A stretch of DNA of 5,796 nucleotides from Anaerolineaceae bacterium (GCA_003542325.1 DPKV01000116.1:1-5796), one strand, 5' to 3'; numbered from the stretch's first letter, positions 1-4,954 are shown. Translations and numbers: made by a program. The notes: generated from the sequence alone by a model not told the origin.

Positions 1-309
1 GCCCTCTCGGATACTCCACTTTACATCTGGCGGATGCCCACCGTGGATGAATTGGCTCGTTCCCTGAGCCTGCACAACGAAAACGCCGGCAGCACCTGGT
101 CTGGCGAGACTGGGGAAATGGATTGCACACTCCGGCCGGACAAGGAAACACCCCTTTGGGCGCCGGACCAGCAGCCGGTTTACCTTTGGGCTGCGGATGC
201 CTACGATGAGGAAAACGCTTATTATGTCAGTTACACCGGCTTTGTTTCGCGTCAACCGATGAATTGGGGGAATCCACGCCACGGCTACCGGTGTGTGAAA
301 GAACCCTAA
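1..309 (+). CDS. DUF1566 / Lcl C-terminal-like domain protein, 3' end only
   Basis: The reading frame is open from base 1 and ends at TAA 307-309, so the window holds only the last 102 codons and the true start lies upstream. The ATG at 34 is probably internal, because the preceding codons (…LYIWRM) continue the domain. The fragment opens with a WRMPTVDEL segment and closes with YYVSYTGFVS… and YRCVKEP. This matches the WRLPT.xEL opening and the 'YVRCVR' ending typical of DUF1566/Lcl domains, a fold rich in tryptophan and aromatic residues and related to C-type-lectin/FGE-like domains. Such domains are usually extracytoplasmic and their function is mostly unknown. No signal peptide or partner domain can be judged because the N-terminus is missing. 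The gene converges on the DUF5320 gene and is followed by a hairpin terminator. The family call is moderately secure; no biochemical role can be given. Confidence 0.65.
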   Translation, partial: ALSDTPLYIWRMPTVDELARSLSLHNENAGSTWSGETGEMDCTLRPDKETPLWAPDQQPVYLWAADAYDEENAYYVSYTGFVSRQPMNWGNPRHGYRCVKEP

Positions 310-339
310 TCTCTCTTTTTTCTCCAAAATATTTAAAAC

Positions 340-370
340 AAAGACGCTGGAACAGGATTCCGGCGTCTTT
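340..370. terminator. Bidirectional intrinsic terminator between convergent genes
   Basis: Bases 340-352 pair with 358-370 (AAAGACGCTGGAA against TTCCGGCGTCTTT). This gives a 13-bp stem with one G·T wobble and a 5-nt loop (CAGGA). On the plus strand the stem ends in a short T run (368-371). On the minus strand it runs into a T/A-rich tract (GTTTTAAATATTTT). It lies 30 bases after the stop of the DUF1566 gene and about 30 bases beyond the stop of the convergent DUF5320 gene, so it probably serves both transcripts. The minus-strand T tract is the longer one. Confidence 0.75.
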
Positions 371-401
371 TGGTCACCTTAATGATCTTCACAAAGAGTC
401 T

Positions 402-668
402 TTATTCTTTATTGGTCTCATTCCCTAAGGTGTCAAGTTGTGATTTGACCGCGTCTAATTCGCGCTCCAACCAGGCTTTTTCATGGGTCAGAGTCTGCTG
501 GTCGGCACGGAACATGCCGCTCCGCCAGAAGCCTCTGGGGCCCCGGCGCCATCCACGCTGAAAGCCTAACCCGCCTCCTCTTCCCGGTACATTACCTCCA
601 CCACATGGCCCAAGTCCCCGGCCGATCGGTCCGGTTCCCTCCGGACCCGTTCCATCATACCCTGGCAT
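402..668 (-). CDS. DUF5320-family small glycine-rich protein
   Basis: This 88-residue protein begins MPGYDGTGPEGTGPIGRG, the recognisable N-terminal signature of DUF5320 proteins (MPxxDGTGPxGxGPxTGRG). Residues 1-50 are almost all Gly, Pro, Arg and aromatic residues, with a single cysteine near residue 22. Residues 55-85 form a charged, probably coiled-coil helix (…LERELDAVKSQLDTL…), as is usual in the family. The start is ATG at 668 with a strong AAGGAGG ribosome site about 6 bases upstream. It lies 33 bases downstream of the padR-like gene on the same strand, so the two are probably co-transcribed. Family members have no proven function but often sit beside NifX/NifB-like and MinD/Mrp-type ATPase genes, as here. 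A role as a scaffold or metal-cluster accessory is inference from context only. Confidence 0.82.
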   Translation of the reverse strand: MPGYDGTGPEGTGPIGRGLGPCGGGNVPGRGGGLGFQRGWRRGPRGFWRSGMFRADQQTLTHEKAWLERELDAVKSQLDTLGNETNKE

Positions 669-701
669 ATCTGCCTCCTTTTTCTTGACTATTTGTTGAT
701 T

Positions 702-1166
702 TCACGCTTGATCGATGATCTTTAATAGAACCTCGATTCGATCAACCGTGTCATTTAAAGACTTTTTTGCCCGCCCAAGAGCAGCCAGTCCGGCTGCGGT
801 AAGGCCGTAAACTCGCCGGGGCGGACCCTGGGTCTCATCTTTATCCCAGCCCGACTCCACCAGCCCGATCTCTTCATAATCCCGCAGAATCCGGTAGATC
901 ACGCTTGGCTGGATCGAACCCAGGCCGATTTTCTCGAGTTCTTCGAGCAGTCCGTAACCGTGATTCGGTTTCTTCTGGAGGAACGCCAGCAATGCCGGTT
1001 CCACCAAACGGACATCCATCAGTGAGTAGGCTCCCATCCACCGCCGACCGCGCCCCCGTCCGCGTGGATTGCCAGGCCCGCCTCCATTTCCCCGGCCAAA
1101 ATCCCCTCCCATCCCTCCGTTTTCTGGGGTTTCATTCGCGTTTGATTGATTTTTTTCATTCATCAT
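702..1166 (-). CDS. PadR-family transcriptional regulator with Gly/Arg-rich N-terminal extension
   Basis: The 154-residue product is a PadR winged-helix repressor. Residues 54-125 hold the DNA-binding domain: LVEPALLAFL, then the family hallmark NHGYGLLEEL (68-77), the recognition-helix region QPSVIYRILRDYEEIGLV (86-103), and the wing GPPRRVYGLTAAG (114-126). Residues 128-152 form the C-terminal dimerisation helix. Residues 1-48 are an added hydrophilic segment rich in Gly, Asn and Arg (repeated GRG/RGRG around 35-42), absent from minimal PadR proteins and similar in composition to the DUF5320 protein encoded next. The start is ambiguous: two ATGs are adjacent (1166 and 1163). A TTGGAG site lies 4 bases from the first and 7 from the second, so the second may be preferred. 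The gene is divergent from the NifX/MinD operon and leads the DUF5320 gene. It is likely a repressor of itself and of the divergent operon; its effector is unknown. Confidence 0.9.
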   Translation of the reverse strand: MMNEKNQSNANETPENGGMGGDFGRGNGGGPGNPRGRGRGRRWMGAYSLMDVRLVEPALLAFLQKKPNHGYGLLEELEKIGLGSIQPSVIYRILRDYEEIGLVESGWDKDETQGPPRRVYGLTAAGLAALGRAKKSLNDTVDRIEVLLKIIDQA

Positions 1167-1180
1167 TAATCTCCAATTAT

Positions 1181-1219
1181 CTATATACTATTACACTATA
1201 TACAAATAGTCAATAGTGT
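1181..1219. promoter_or_regulatory. Candidate PadR operator: repeated CTATATAC and ACTAT/ATAGT elements
   Basis: CTATATAC occurs twice as a direct repeat, at 1181-1188 and 1196-1203. ACTAT occurs at 1187-1191 and 1195-1199, and its complement ATAGT at 1206-1210 and 1213-1217. The longest arms are ACACTAT (1193-1199) and ATAGTGT (1213-1219), a 7-bp inverted repeat with its half-sites 20 bp apart. The elements cover the spacer and -10 of the minus-strand promoter and the -35 of the plus-strand one, so a bound dimeric PadR protein could repress both directions. The symmetry is seen directly; PadR binding is inferred from the neighbouring gene. Confidence 0.55.
1185..1213 (-). promoter_or_regulatory. 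Predicted promoter of the padR-DUF5320 unit
   Basis: On the minus strand TTGACT (1213-1208) is followed by a 17-base spacer and TAGTAT (1190-1185), matching the -35 and -10 consensus at 5 of 6 and 4 of 6 positions. Initiation would fall near 1178 and leave a leader of only about 12 bases that just contains the GGAG ribosome site. The repeated CTATATAC elements overlap the -10, which points to autoregulation. Confidence 0.5.
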
Positions 1220-1227
1220 GGGATAAT
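1199..1227 (+). promoter_or_regulatory. Predicted promoter of the NifX-like/MinD operon
   Basis: TATACA (1199-1204), a 17-base spacer and GATAAT (1222-1227) make a sigma-70-type promoter with a good -10 (5 of 6) and a weak -35 (4 of 6). A TG at 1219-1220, one base before the -10, gives an extended -10 that would compensate for the weak -35. Initiation is expected near 1234, about 27 bases before the ATG. It overlaps the divergent promoter, so the two transcripts are probably controlled together. Confidence 0.5.
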
Positions 1228-1235
1228 ATATCCCA
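1219..1235. promoter_or_regulatory. Perfect palindrome over the plus-strand -10
   Basis: TGGGATA (1219-1225) and TATCCCA (1229-1235) are exact inverted copies separated by ATA, giving a 17-bp palindrome. It covers the extended -10 (GATAAT) and the expected start point of the NifX-like operon, a position suited to a repressor site. It differs in sequence from the CTATATAC/ACTAT elements, so it may bind a second regulator or be a separate PadR site. Confidence 0.5.
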
Positions 1236-1260
1236 ATACTTAACACCTTCAGGAGAAACA

Positions 1261-1599
1261 ATGATTATTTTTATTTCAGCAATGGGTTCAAGCTTCGATT
1301 CTCAGATGAGCGCCCGCTACGGTCGAGCGCCATGGTTCATCCGGTATGACACAGAAACATCAGATTGGCAGGCGATTGAAAATATGGGACCCAATCTACA
1401 GGGTGGTGCAGGGGTGTCCACTTCCCAACTCCTAATGGATCAAGGCGCAAAAGCGGTGATTAGCGGTCACTTTGGTCCCAATGCCAAACAAGCCCTACAG
1501 GCGGGAGGGATTACGATGCTTAGTGTTGATGCTGACCAATTGACGGTCGATGAAGCGGTCCGGCAATATCAATCCGGACTCCTCACCGCCAACGAATAA
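1261..1599 (+). CDS. NifX/NifB-type dinitrogenase iron-molybdenum cofactor family protein (ORP-like)
   Basis: The 112-residue protein is a single Nitro_FeMo-Co domain (Pfam PF02579 type), the RNase H-like fold that carries or transfers metal-sulfur clusters in NifX, NafY, the C-terminus of NifB and the Desulfovibrio 'orange protein'. Residues 17-30 (SARYGRAPWFIRYD) match the family's 'RFGRAPYFxIYD' signature. Residues 43-54 (GPNLQGGAGVST) and 65-83 (AVISGHFGPNAKQALQAGG) match the conserved 'GG.G..…vi.g.iGpnA..aL.aaGI' core. There is no cysteine, so any cluster would be held by other residues or by a partner. ATG 1261 is chosen because AGGAG (1251-1255) lies 5 bases upstream; an in-frame GTG at 1216 lies inside the promoter and is rejected. 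It leads a four-gene operon; the next gene starts 10 bases after its stop. The cargo cluster is unknown. Confidence 0.88.
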   Translation: MIIFISAMGSSFDSQMSARYGRAPWFIRYDTETSDWQAIENMGPNLQGGAGVSTSQLLMDQGAKAVISGHFGPNAKQALQAGGITMLSVDADQLTVDEAVRQYQSGLLTANE

Positions 1600-1609
1600 G
1601 GACAGGTTA

Positions 1610-2464
1610 ATGAAAATTGCAGTTGCCAGCGGAAAGGGTGGCACAGGGAAGACCATGGTCGCCACGAGCCTGGCTGCCACCGCAGCCAAGGACCACCCGG
1701 TCCGCTTCCTGGATTGTGATGTGGAGGCGCCTAACGCTCACCTCTTCCTCAACCCCACGATTGAACGGAAAGAAAAAGCCTACATCGCAGTACCGAAAAT
1801 TGATCCGGCAGCCTGCACCTTGTGCGGCCGGTGTGTCGAGGTCTGCACCTTTCACGCCCTGGCGAAGCTGGGAACTCAAATCCTGGTTTTCCCCCAGCTC
1901 TGCCACGGTTGTGGGAGCTGCACCCTGCAATGCCCGGTGGATGCCATCACGGAATTTCCCCGTCCCATCGGTGAGCTCTTCTTTGGAACAACAAAAGAAA
2001 ACATCCTTTTCAGCATGGGGGAATTGACGATCAGCGAGCCGATGCCCACCCCCATTATCCGTCAATTGAAGGCCCATCTCTCCGATGAGGCAACATTGAC
2101 CATCCTTGATTCCCCGCCCGGGGCGTCCTGTTCGGTCGTAACGACCATTCACAATGCCGATTTCCTGCTCCTGGTGACCGAACCGACCGCCTTTGGTTTG
2201 CATGACCTCCGGCAAATGCTGGGGATTGTCGAAAAAACGGGCACCCCAGCCGGCGTCATCATCAACCGCGCCGGAGTAAACTACGCACCGCTTGAGAAAC
2301 TCCTTGAAGAACAATCCATCCCGGTCCTGATGCGCATTCCCTACCGCAATGAGATCGCCGCCGCACTGGCCAGTGGCCAGCTTTTAACCGAGAGCTTCCC
2401 GGAATACAAGCCGGCGTTTATCCATCTCCTGCAGGATATCGACCGACTTATGGGGGATGTTTGA
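1610..2464 (+). CDS. MinD-superfamily P-loop ATPase with inserted two-[4Fe-4S] ferredoxin domain (first of pair)
   Basis: The 284-residue cytosolic ATPase has the deviant Walker A GKGGTGKT at residues 8-15, including the signature lysine K9 used across the dimer, a DCDVEAPN switch region at 35-42, and Walker B/switch LTILDSPPG at 163-171. An 8Fe ferredoxin domain is inserted at about 64-117. Its cysteines are 69, 72, 75, 79 and 98, 101, 104, 108, each set spaced CX2CX2CX3C; only the second is followed by the usual proline. This architecture defines the MinD/Mrp-like ATPases found in pairs in ORP clusters and distantly related to Mrp/NBP35 Fe-S carriers. The likely role is ATP-dependent Fe-S or metal-cluster handling with the NifX-like protein; the client is unknown. 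ATG 1610 is chosen because the protein then begins at the conserved first strand (MKIAVASGKGG) and AAGGACAGG lies just upstream. The stop TGA overlaps the next ATG by one base (TGATG), indicating translational coupling. Confidence 0.92.
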   Translation: MKIAVASGKGGTGKTMVATSLAATAAKDHPVRFLDCDVEAPNAHLFLNPTIERKEKAYIAVPKIDPAACTLCGRCVEVCTFHALAKLGTQILVFPQLCHGCGSCTLQCPVDAITEFPRPIGELFFGTTKENILFSMGELTISEPMPTPIIRQLKAHLSDEATLTILDSPPGASCSVVTTIHNADFLLLVTEPTAFGLHDLRQMLGIVEKTGTPAGVIINRAGVNYAPLEKLLEEQSIPVLMRIPYRNEIAAALASGQLLTESFPEYKPAFIHLLQDIDRLMGDV

Positions 2465-3387
2465 TGTTAAACAATGACCTTAAACTCAAACAATTGGTGA
2501 TGCTTAGCGGTAAAGGCGGCACCGGGAAAACCAGCCTTACAGCCGGTCTAATGGATCTCGCCAGTCGATCCTGGCGTCATCCGGTCTTTACAGACGCGGA
2601 CGTGGACGCGGCCAACCTGGCCCTGGTGACCGAGGCTGTGCCCGATCAATCCCATCTCTTCATGGGAAGCTTCCTGGCGGAAATCACCCCCGAGCAATGC
2701 CAAAACTGCGGCATGTGCGCTGATGTTTGCCGCTATGGAGCCATCCTTCTCCCCACGGAAAACCAACCCTGGCATCGAGTGGACGAATTGGCCTGCGAAG
2801 GCTGCGCAGCCTGTGTTCATGTCTGCCCCGAAACGGCTATCCAGCTGCACCAGCAGCAGGATGGTGAGTGGTTCCAATCGACCACCCCCTATGGACAGCT
2901 TTTCCATGCCGAACTCTTTCCAGCGGCGGAAAACTCGGGGAAATTGGTGACCACCGTCAAACAGCAGGCCAAACTCTACGCCCAGGATAACGGCTGCGAC
3001 CTGTTGATCGTGGACGGACCGCCTGGGATTGGATGCCCGGTGATCTCGGCCAGCGCCGGTGCAGACCTGGCCCTGTTGGTCGCTGAACCGGGAGTCTCGG
3101 GAATCCACGACCTGGACCGGATTATTCAAACCCTCCAGGAGTTTAACGTCCCCATTCTGGTCTGCATCAATAAAGCGGATATTTTTACTCCCGGTACCGA
3201 AGACATCAAATCGCTCGTCGGCAAGTATGGGTTGCCCCTTGCAGGTGAAATCCCCTTTGATGAGGCGATCCCCGACTCCATCTCAGCCATGCAGCCGGTC
3301 ACACGCTTCGCGCCGGAATCGCCGGCAGCCCACGCGATTGAACAAATCTGGGGCACCATCCAGCGCACCTTGTTTGGTGAAGGATAA
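2464..3387 (+). CDS. MinD-superfamily P-loop ATPase with inserted two-[4Fe-4S] ferredoxin domain (second of pair)
   Basis: The 307-residue product is a paralogue of the preceding protein. The deviant Walker A SGKGGTGKT is at residues 15-23 (signature lysine K17), the DADVDAAN segment at 44-51, and Walker B LLIVDGPPG at 180-188. The inserted ferredoxin domain (about 74-126) has cysteines 79, 82, 85, 89 and 111, 114, 117, 121, again two CX2CX2CX3C sets. It differs from its partner in an extra N-terminal stretch (MLNNDLKLKQ) and a longer, divergent region at 128-175 between the clusters and Walker B. Adjacent, unequal copies suggest a heterodimeric ATPase, as proposed for ORP-type systems. The ATG overlaps the upstream stop by one base and a GGGGGA ribosome site precedes it by 7 bases; a TTG one codon earlier is a less likely start. 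The DUF59 gene follows after 5 bases. Confidence 0.92.
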   Translation: MLNNDLKLKQLVMLSGKGGTGKTSLTAGLMDLASRSWRHPVFTDADVDAANLALVTEAVPDQSHLFMGSFLAEITPEQCQNCGMCADVCRYGAILLPTENQPWHRVDELACEGCAACVHVCPETAIQLHQQQDGEWFQSTTPYGQLFHAELFPAAENSGKLVTTVKQQAKLYAQDNGCDLLIVDGPPGIGCPVISASAGADLALLVAEPGVSGIHDLDRIIQTLQEFNVPILVCINKADIFTPGTEDIKSLVGKYGLPLAGEIPFDEAIPDSISAMQPVTRFAPESPAAHAIEQIWGTIQRTLFGEG

Positions 3388-3392
3388 AATCA

Positions 3393-3719
3393 ATGAATGG
3401 ATCAGAACAACTTAAGACGGATATTTTCCAGGCTCTGACTGCAGTCATTGACCCAGAAACCGGGGCGGATGTTCTTCGAATGCGGATCGTAGCGGACCTG
3501 ACTGTTGACGAGGCTGGCTTAGTCACCTACCTTTTCCGGCCCTCCTCCCCCCTCTGTCCTATCGCCCTGCCATTGGTCATCTCCGTCATTGAAGCCCTCA
3601 AAGCCGTCCCGGGTGTGAAAGACCAGCAGGTTACCGTTGTGGATTATGTCGGCGCAGACGAATTAAATGCGATCCTTCGGTCTCTCCCCTTGTCTTCAGA
3701 GGATAAACCGAAATCTTGA
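3393..3719 (+). CDS. MIP18/DUF59-family iron-sulfur cluster assembly protein
   Basis: The 108-residue protein is a single DUF59/MIP18 domain (PaaD, SufT and the Mrp N-terminal domain belong to this family). The conserved VIDPETGADVL is at residues 18-28, the strand LVTYLFRPSSPLCPIA at 43-58 carries the single conserved cysteine C55 before Pro, and a C-terminal GVKDQQVTVVDY strand follows at 74-85. In related proteins this cysteine supports Fe-S cluster transfer or target maturation. It is the last gene of the operon, 5 bases after the second ATPase, with a GAAGGA ribosome site 8 bases before the ATG that overlaps the end of the previous gene. In Mrp proteins a DUF59 domain is fused to a P-loop ATPase, so a free DUF59 protein encoded beside two such ATPases probably works with them. 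No convincing terminator follows in the 66 bases before the convergent toxin gene. Confidence 0.85.
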   Translation: MNGSEQLKTDIFQALTAVIDPETGADVLRMRIVADLTVDEAGLVTYLFRPSSPLCPIALPLVISVIEALKAVPGVKDQQVTVVDYVGADELNAILRSLPLSSEDKPKS

Positions 3720-3785
3720 TTTCGCAGAAACATGATATTCCCCTTGCTGAAAAATATATCGTCCCTTTTTCCACTGACAACAGGT

Positions 3786-4235
3786 TTATATTTGAGTCAG
3801 ATAAGAATCCAGAAATTGGAGAACAGCACCAGGAGTTCCGATCTGAAATGGCAACTCAATTCCAAACCCTGTTTTTAAAAAATGCACTTTATCATGGGTG
3901 ACAAACCAATCAGGCTGAGCCGAAATCGCTTCAGCAAGAACAAGCGCATCAGGTGGGTAATCCACCAGGCTTTCCGCCAGGTCACAATCCACCTTGCGGG
4001 GAGCCATAGTTTGTTGTAACCCGCAAGATTCCAATAAAACAGCCAGTAAAGGGAGGGTTTGCGGCACTTTTCTCCGAACCACATCTTCACATTCCCGGAG
4101 GACATTAGGACCCACCAGTAGTTGGACCACACCAAGTTCGCCAAGGCGGAAGAGCTGTCTTGCGCCGCCTGTCTCGGATAGAATGGCAGAAAAGACCACG
4201 CTCGTGCCAATGAACAGGTTAAGCCTGGTTTTCAT
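3786..4235 (-). CDS. PIN-domain toxin of a type II toxin-antitoxin pair, first catalytic Asp replaced by Gly
   Basis: The 149-residue protein has the PIN-domain layout of VapC-like ribonuclease toxins: strand and helix LNLFIGTSVVFSAIL (5-19), then E48 in GPNVLRECEDVV, D96 in YPPDALVLAEA and D115 in FVTHDKVHFL. Active family members read 'FLDTNV' or 'FIDTSV' at residues 8-13. Here the aspartate is glycine (G10, codon GGC at 4208-4206, one transition from GAC), while the other three acidic residues remain. The toxin may thus be catalytically weakened or dead. The start is ATG 4235, overlapping the antitoxin's end by 17 bases in another frame. The ribosome site is weak, so translational coupling is likely. 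An in-frame ATG at 4253 is possible and would add six residues. The gene converges on the DUF59 gene. Confidence 0.85.
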   Translation of the reverse strand: MKTRLNLFIGTSVVFSAILSETGGARQLFRLGELGVVQLLVGPNVLRECEDVVRRKVPQTLPLLAVLLESCGLQQTMAPRKVDCDLAESLVDYPPDALVLAEAISAQPDWFVTHDKVHFLKTGFGIELPFQIGTPGAVLQFLDSYLTQI

Positions 4236-4488
4236 TATAGGTGGTACGCACATCCCGGAGGGTTGATAACATTGATTCCAACGATTCGCCGGAATTTCGC
4301 CATTCTTCTGCCAATTTATACGCCACAGCATCAAAACGAGGCTGTTTTTTACTGATGACAAACACGTTCTCTGCAATTTCAATCAATGTCAATACATCAC
4401 CATCAGCAATGGCATTTTCATCGCGGAGTTCTTTGGGAAAAGTAATGACCCCCCTGCGCCCCACCTGGATTTGATATACGTTGTCCAT
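4219..4488 (-). CDS. AbrB/MazE/SpoVT-fold antitoxin (VapB-like)
   Basis: The 89-residue protein begins with a swapped-hairpin AbrB domain at about 4-47 (VQIG RRGVITFPKELRD…IADGDVLTLIEI), which matches the 'GRRGVITIPKelReklgl.eGD.l' consensus. It should dimerise and bind the operator upstream of its own gene. Residues 50-89 are a charged tail (…EEWRNSGESLESML…) that in such antitoxins wraps round the PIN toxin and blocks its active site. ATG 4488 has an AGGAG ribosome site 7 bases upstream. The gene comes first in the pair and overlaps the toxin by 17 bases, the usual antitoxin-toxin order. The family is clear; the subtype (VapBC-like) is inferred from the partner. Confidence 0.88.
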   Translation of the reverse strand: MDNVYQIQVGRRGVITFPKELRDENAIADGDVLTLIEIAENVFVISKKQPRFDAVAYKLAEEWRNSGESLESMLSTLRDVRTTYNENQA

Positions 4489-4503
4489 CGTTCTGCTCCT
4501 GAC

Positions 4504-4528
4504 ATACTGAATTTCTGTAATTCAGTAT
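4504..4528. promoter_or_regulatory. Operator of the toxin-antitoxin pair: perfect 10-bp-arm inverted repeat
   Basis: ATACTGAATT (4504-4513) and AATTCAGTAT (4519-4528) are exact inverted copies separated by TCTGT. The repeat covers all but one base of the -10 and the start region of the minus-strand promoter, and ends 16 bases before the antitoxin ATG. This is the expected place for autorepression by an AbrB-fold antitoxin or the antitoxin-toxin complex. Confidence 0.75.
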
Positions 4529-4552
4529 ATCATAACGACAATAATCAGTCAA
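4524..4552 (-). promoter_or_regulatory. Strong promoter of the toxin-antitoxin pair
   Basis: On the minus strand TTGACT (4552-4547), a 17-base spacer and TATACT (4529-4524) match the sigma-70 consensus at 5 of 6 positions each, and a TG one base before the -10 adds an extended -10. Initiation near 4517 would give a leader of about 29 bases. The pair therefore does not depend on read-through from feoC. Confidence 0.75.
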
Positions 4553-4656
4553 GCGGCATGAAATAATATTGCTTAAATATTAATGGCTAACTAGAGAAAC
4601 CAATGGCACTCCCTTTTTCCATACCCATCCGTTTCTCGATAACTGCTCCCCTCAGA

Positions 4657-4935
4657 TCATTTTTTTGTTGATTTTCCCACCATCTCATAAACATGCGGCA
4701 TCTTACCCACAAAGGGACAACTGCCCGCTTTCCCGCAGGCCATACATGCTCCACCGGAACAACTCCCTTCCTGCGGAACCTGCCCCAGGTCGCTGTAGCG
4801 CAGTTTTCCCTTCCGGACCAACAGGTCAAGCATCCCCTCCAGGGCACTCTTCTCCATACCGAGTTCCTTGCTCAACCCCTCCAGGCTGATTGGCTTATTT
4901 TTATTGTTCATAACCGTTAATAGTTGATAAAGCAT
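4657..4935 (-). CDS. feoC: FeoC-like winged-helix protein with cysteine motif
   Basis: The 92-residue protein has an N-terminal winged-helix domain (residues 1-50: MLYQLLTVMN…ISLEGLSKELGMEKSALEGMLDLLVRKGKL). A cysteine-rich wing follows, with C59, C64, C67 and C73 (CX4CX2CX5C). This matches FeoC proteins, in which these cysteines can bind an oxygen-sensitive [4Fe-4S] cluster and the protein affects FeoB stability or feo expression. ATG 4935 is chosen because GGAG lies 8 bases upstream; extending to a GTG at 4980 would translate the ribosome site and the hairpin. It lies 92 bases downstream of feoB on the same strand, the usual feoB-feoC order. The tail (…EMVGKSTKK) is basic. Confidence 0.85.
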   Translation of the reverse strand: MLYQLLTVMNNKNKPISLEGLSKELGMEKSALEGMLDLLVRKGKLRYSDLGQVPQEGSCSGGACMACGKAGSCPFVGKMPHVYEMVGKSTKK

Positions 4936-4954
4936 AAATTTTTCTCCGGAATAT

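Larger units (their letters stand above)
4489..4656. other. Intergenic region between feoC and the toxin-antitoxin pair
   Basis: Besides the promoter and operator of the antitoxin gene, this AT-rich stretch holds two weak inverted repeats: TAATATT/AATATTA (4564-4570 and 4576-4582) and GAGAAAC/GTTTCTC (4594-4600 and 4631-4637, 30 bases apart). Neither is followed by a T run on the minus strand, so no clear terminator for feoC can be named. No gene is supported here. Confidence 0.5.

Noticed and set aside
1216..1260. In-frame GTG start extending the NifX-like protein by 15 residues
   Set aside because: The extension lies over the predicted promoter and palindrome, has no ribosome site, and the family begins at the first strand MIIFIS; AGGAG fits the ATG at 1261.
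1607..2314. Long open frame on the minus strand opposite the first MinD ATPase (and a similar one at 2548-3129)
   Set aside because: The proteins have no recognisable motif and mirror the codon pattern of the real ATPase genes, which carry intact Walker and cysteine motifs.
3748..3772. GAAAAA/TTTTTC inverted repeat as a terminator for the four-gene operon
   Set aside because: The stem is short, made only of A/T pairs apart from one, and no GC stem plus T run is present on either strand.
3716..3901. Small plus-strand frame after the DUF59 gene
   Set aside because: It starts with TTG, lacks a ribosome site and runs into the antisense of the toxin gene; no domain is seen.
4236..4382. Upstream extension of the PIN toxin frame to about 198 residues
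   Set aside because: It lies inside the antitoxin gene in another frame and adds residues unlike any PIN domain; the domain starts at the ATG at 4235.
4594..4637. GAGAAAC/GTTTCTC inverted repeat as a feoC terminator
   Set aside because: The 30-base loop, 7-bp stem and lack of a T run make termination unlikely.
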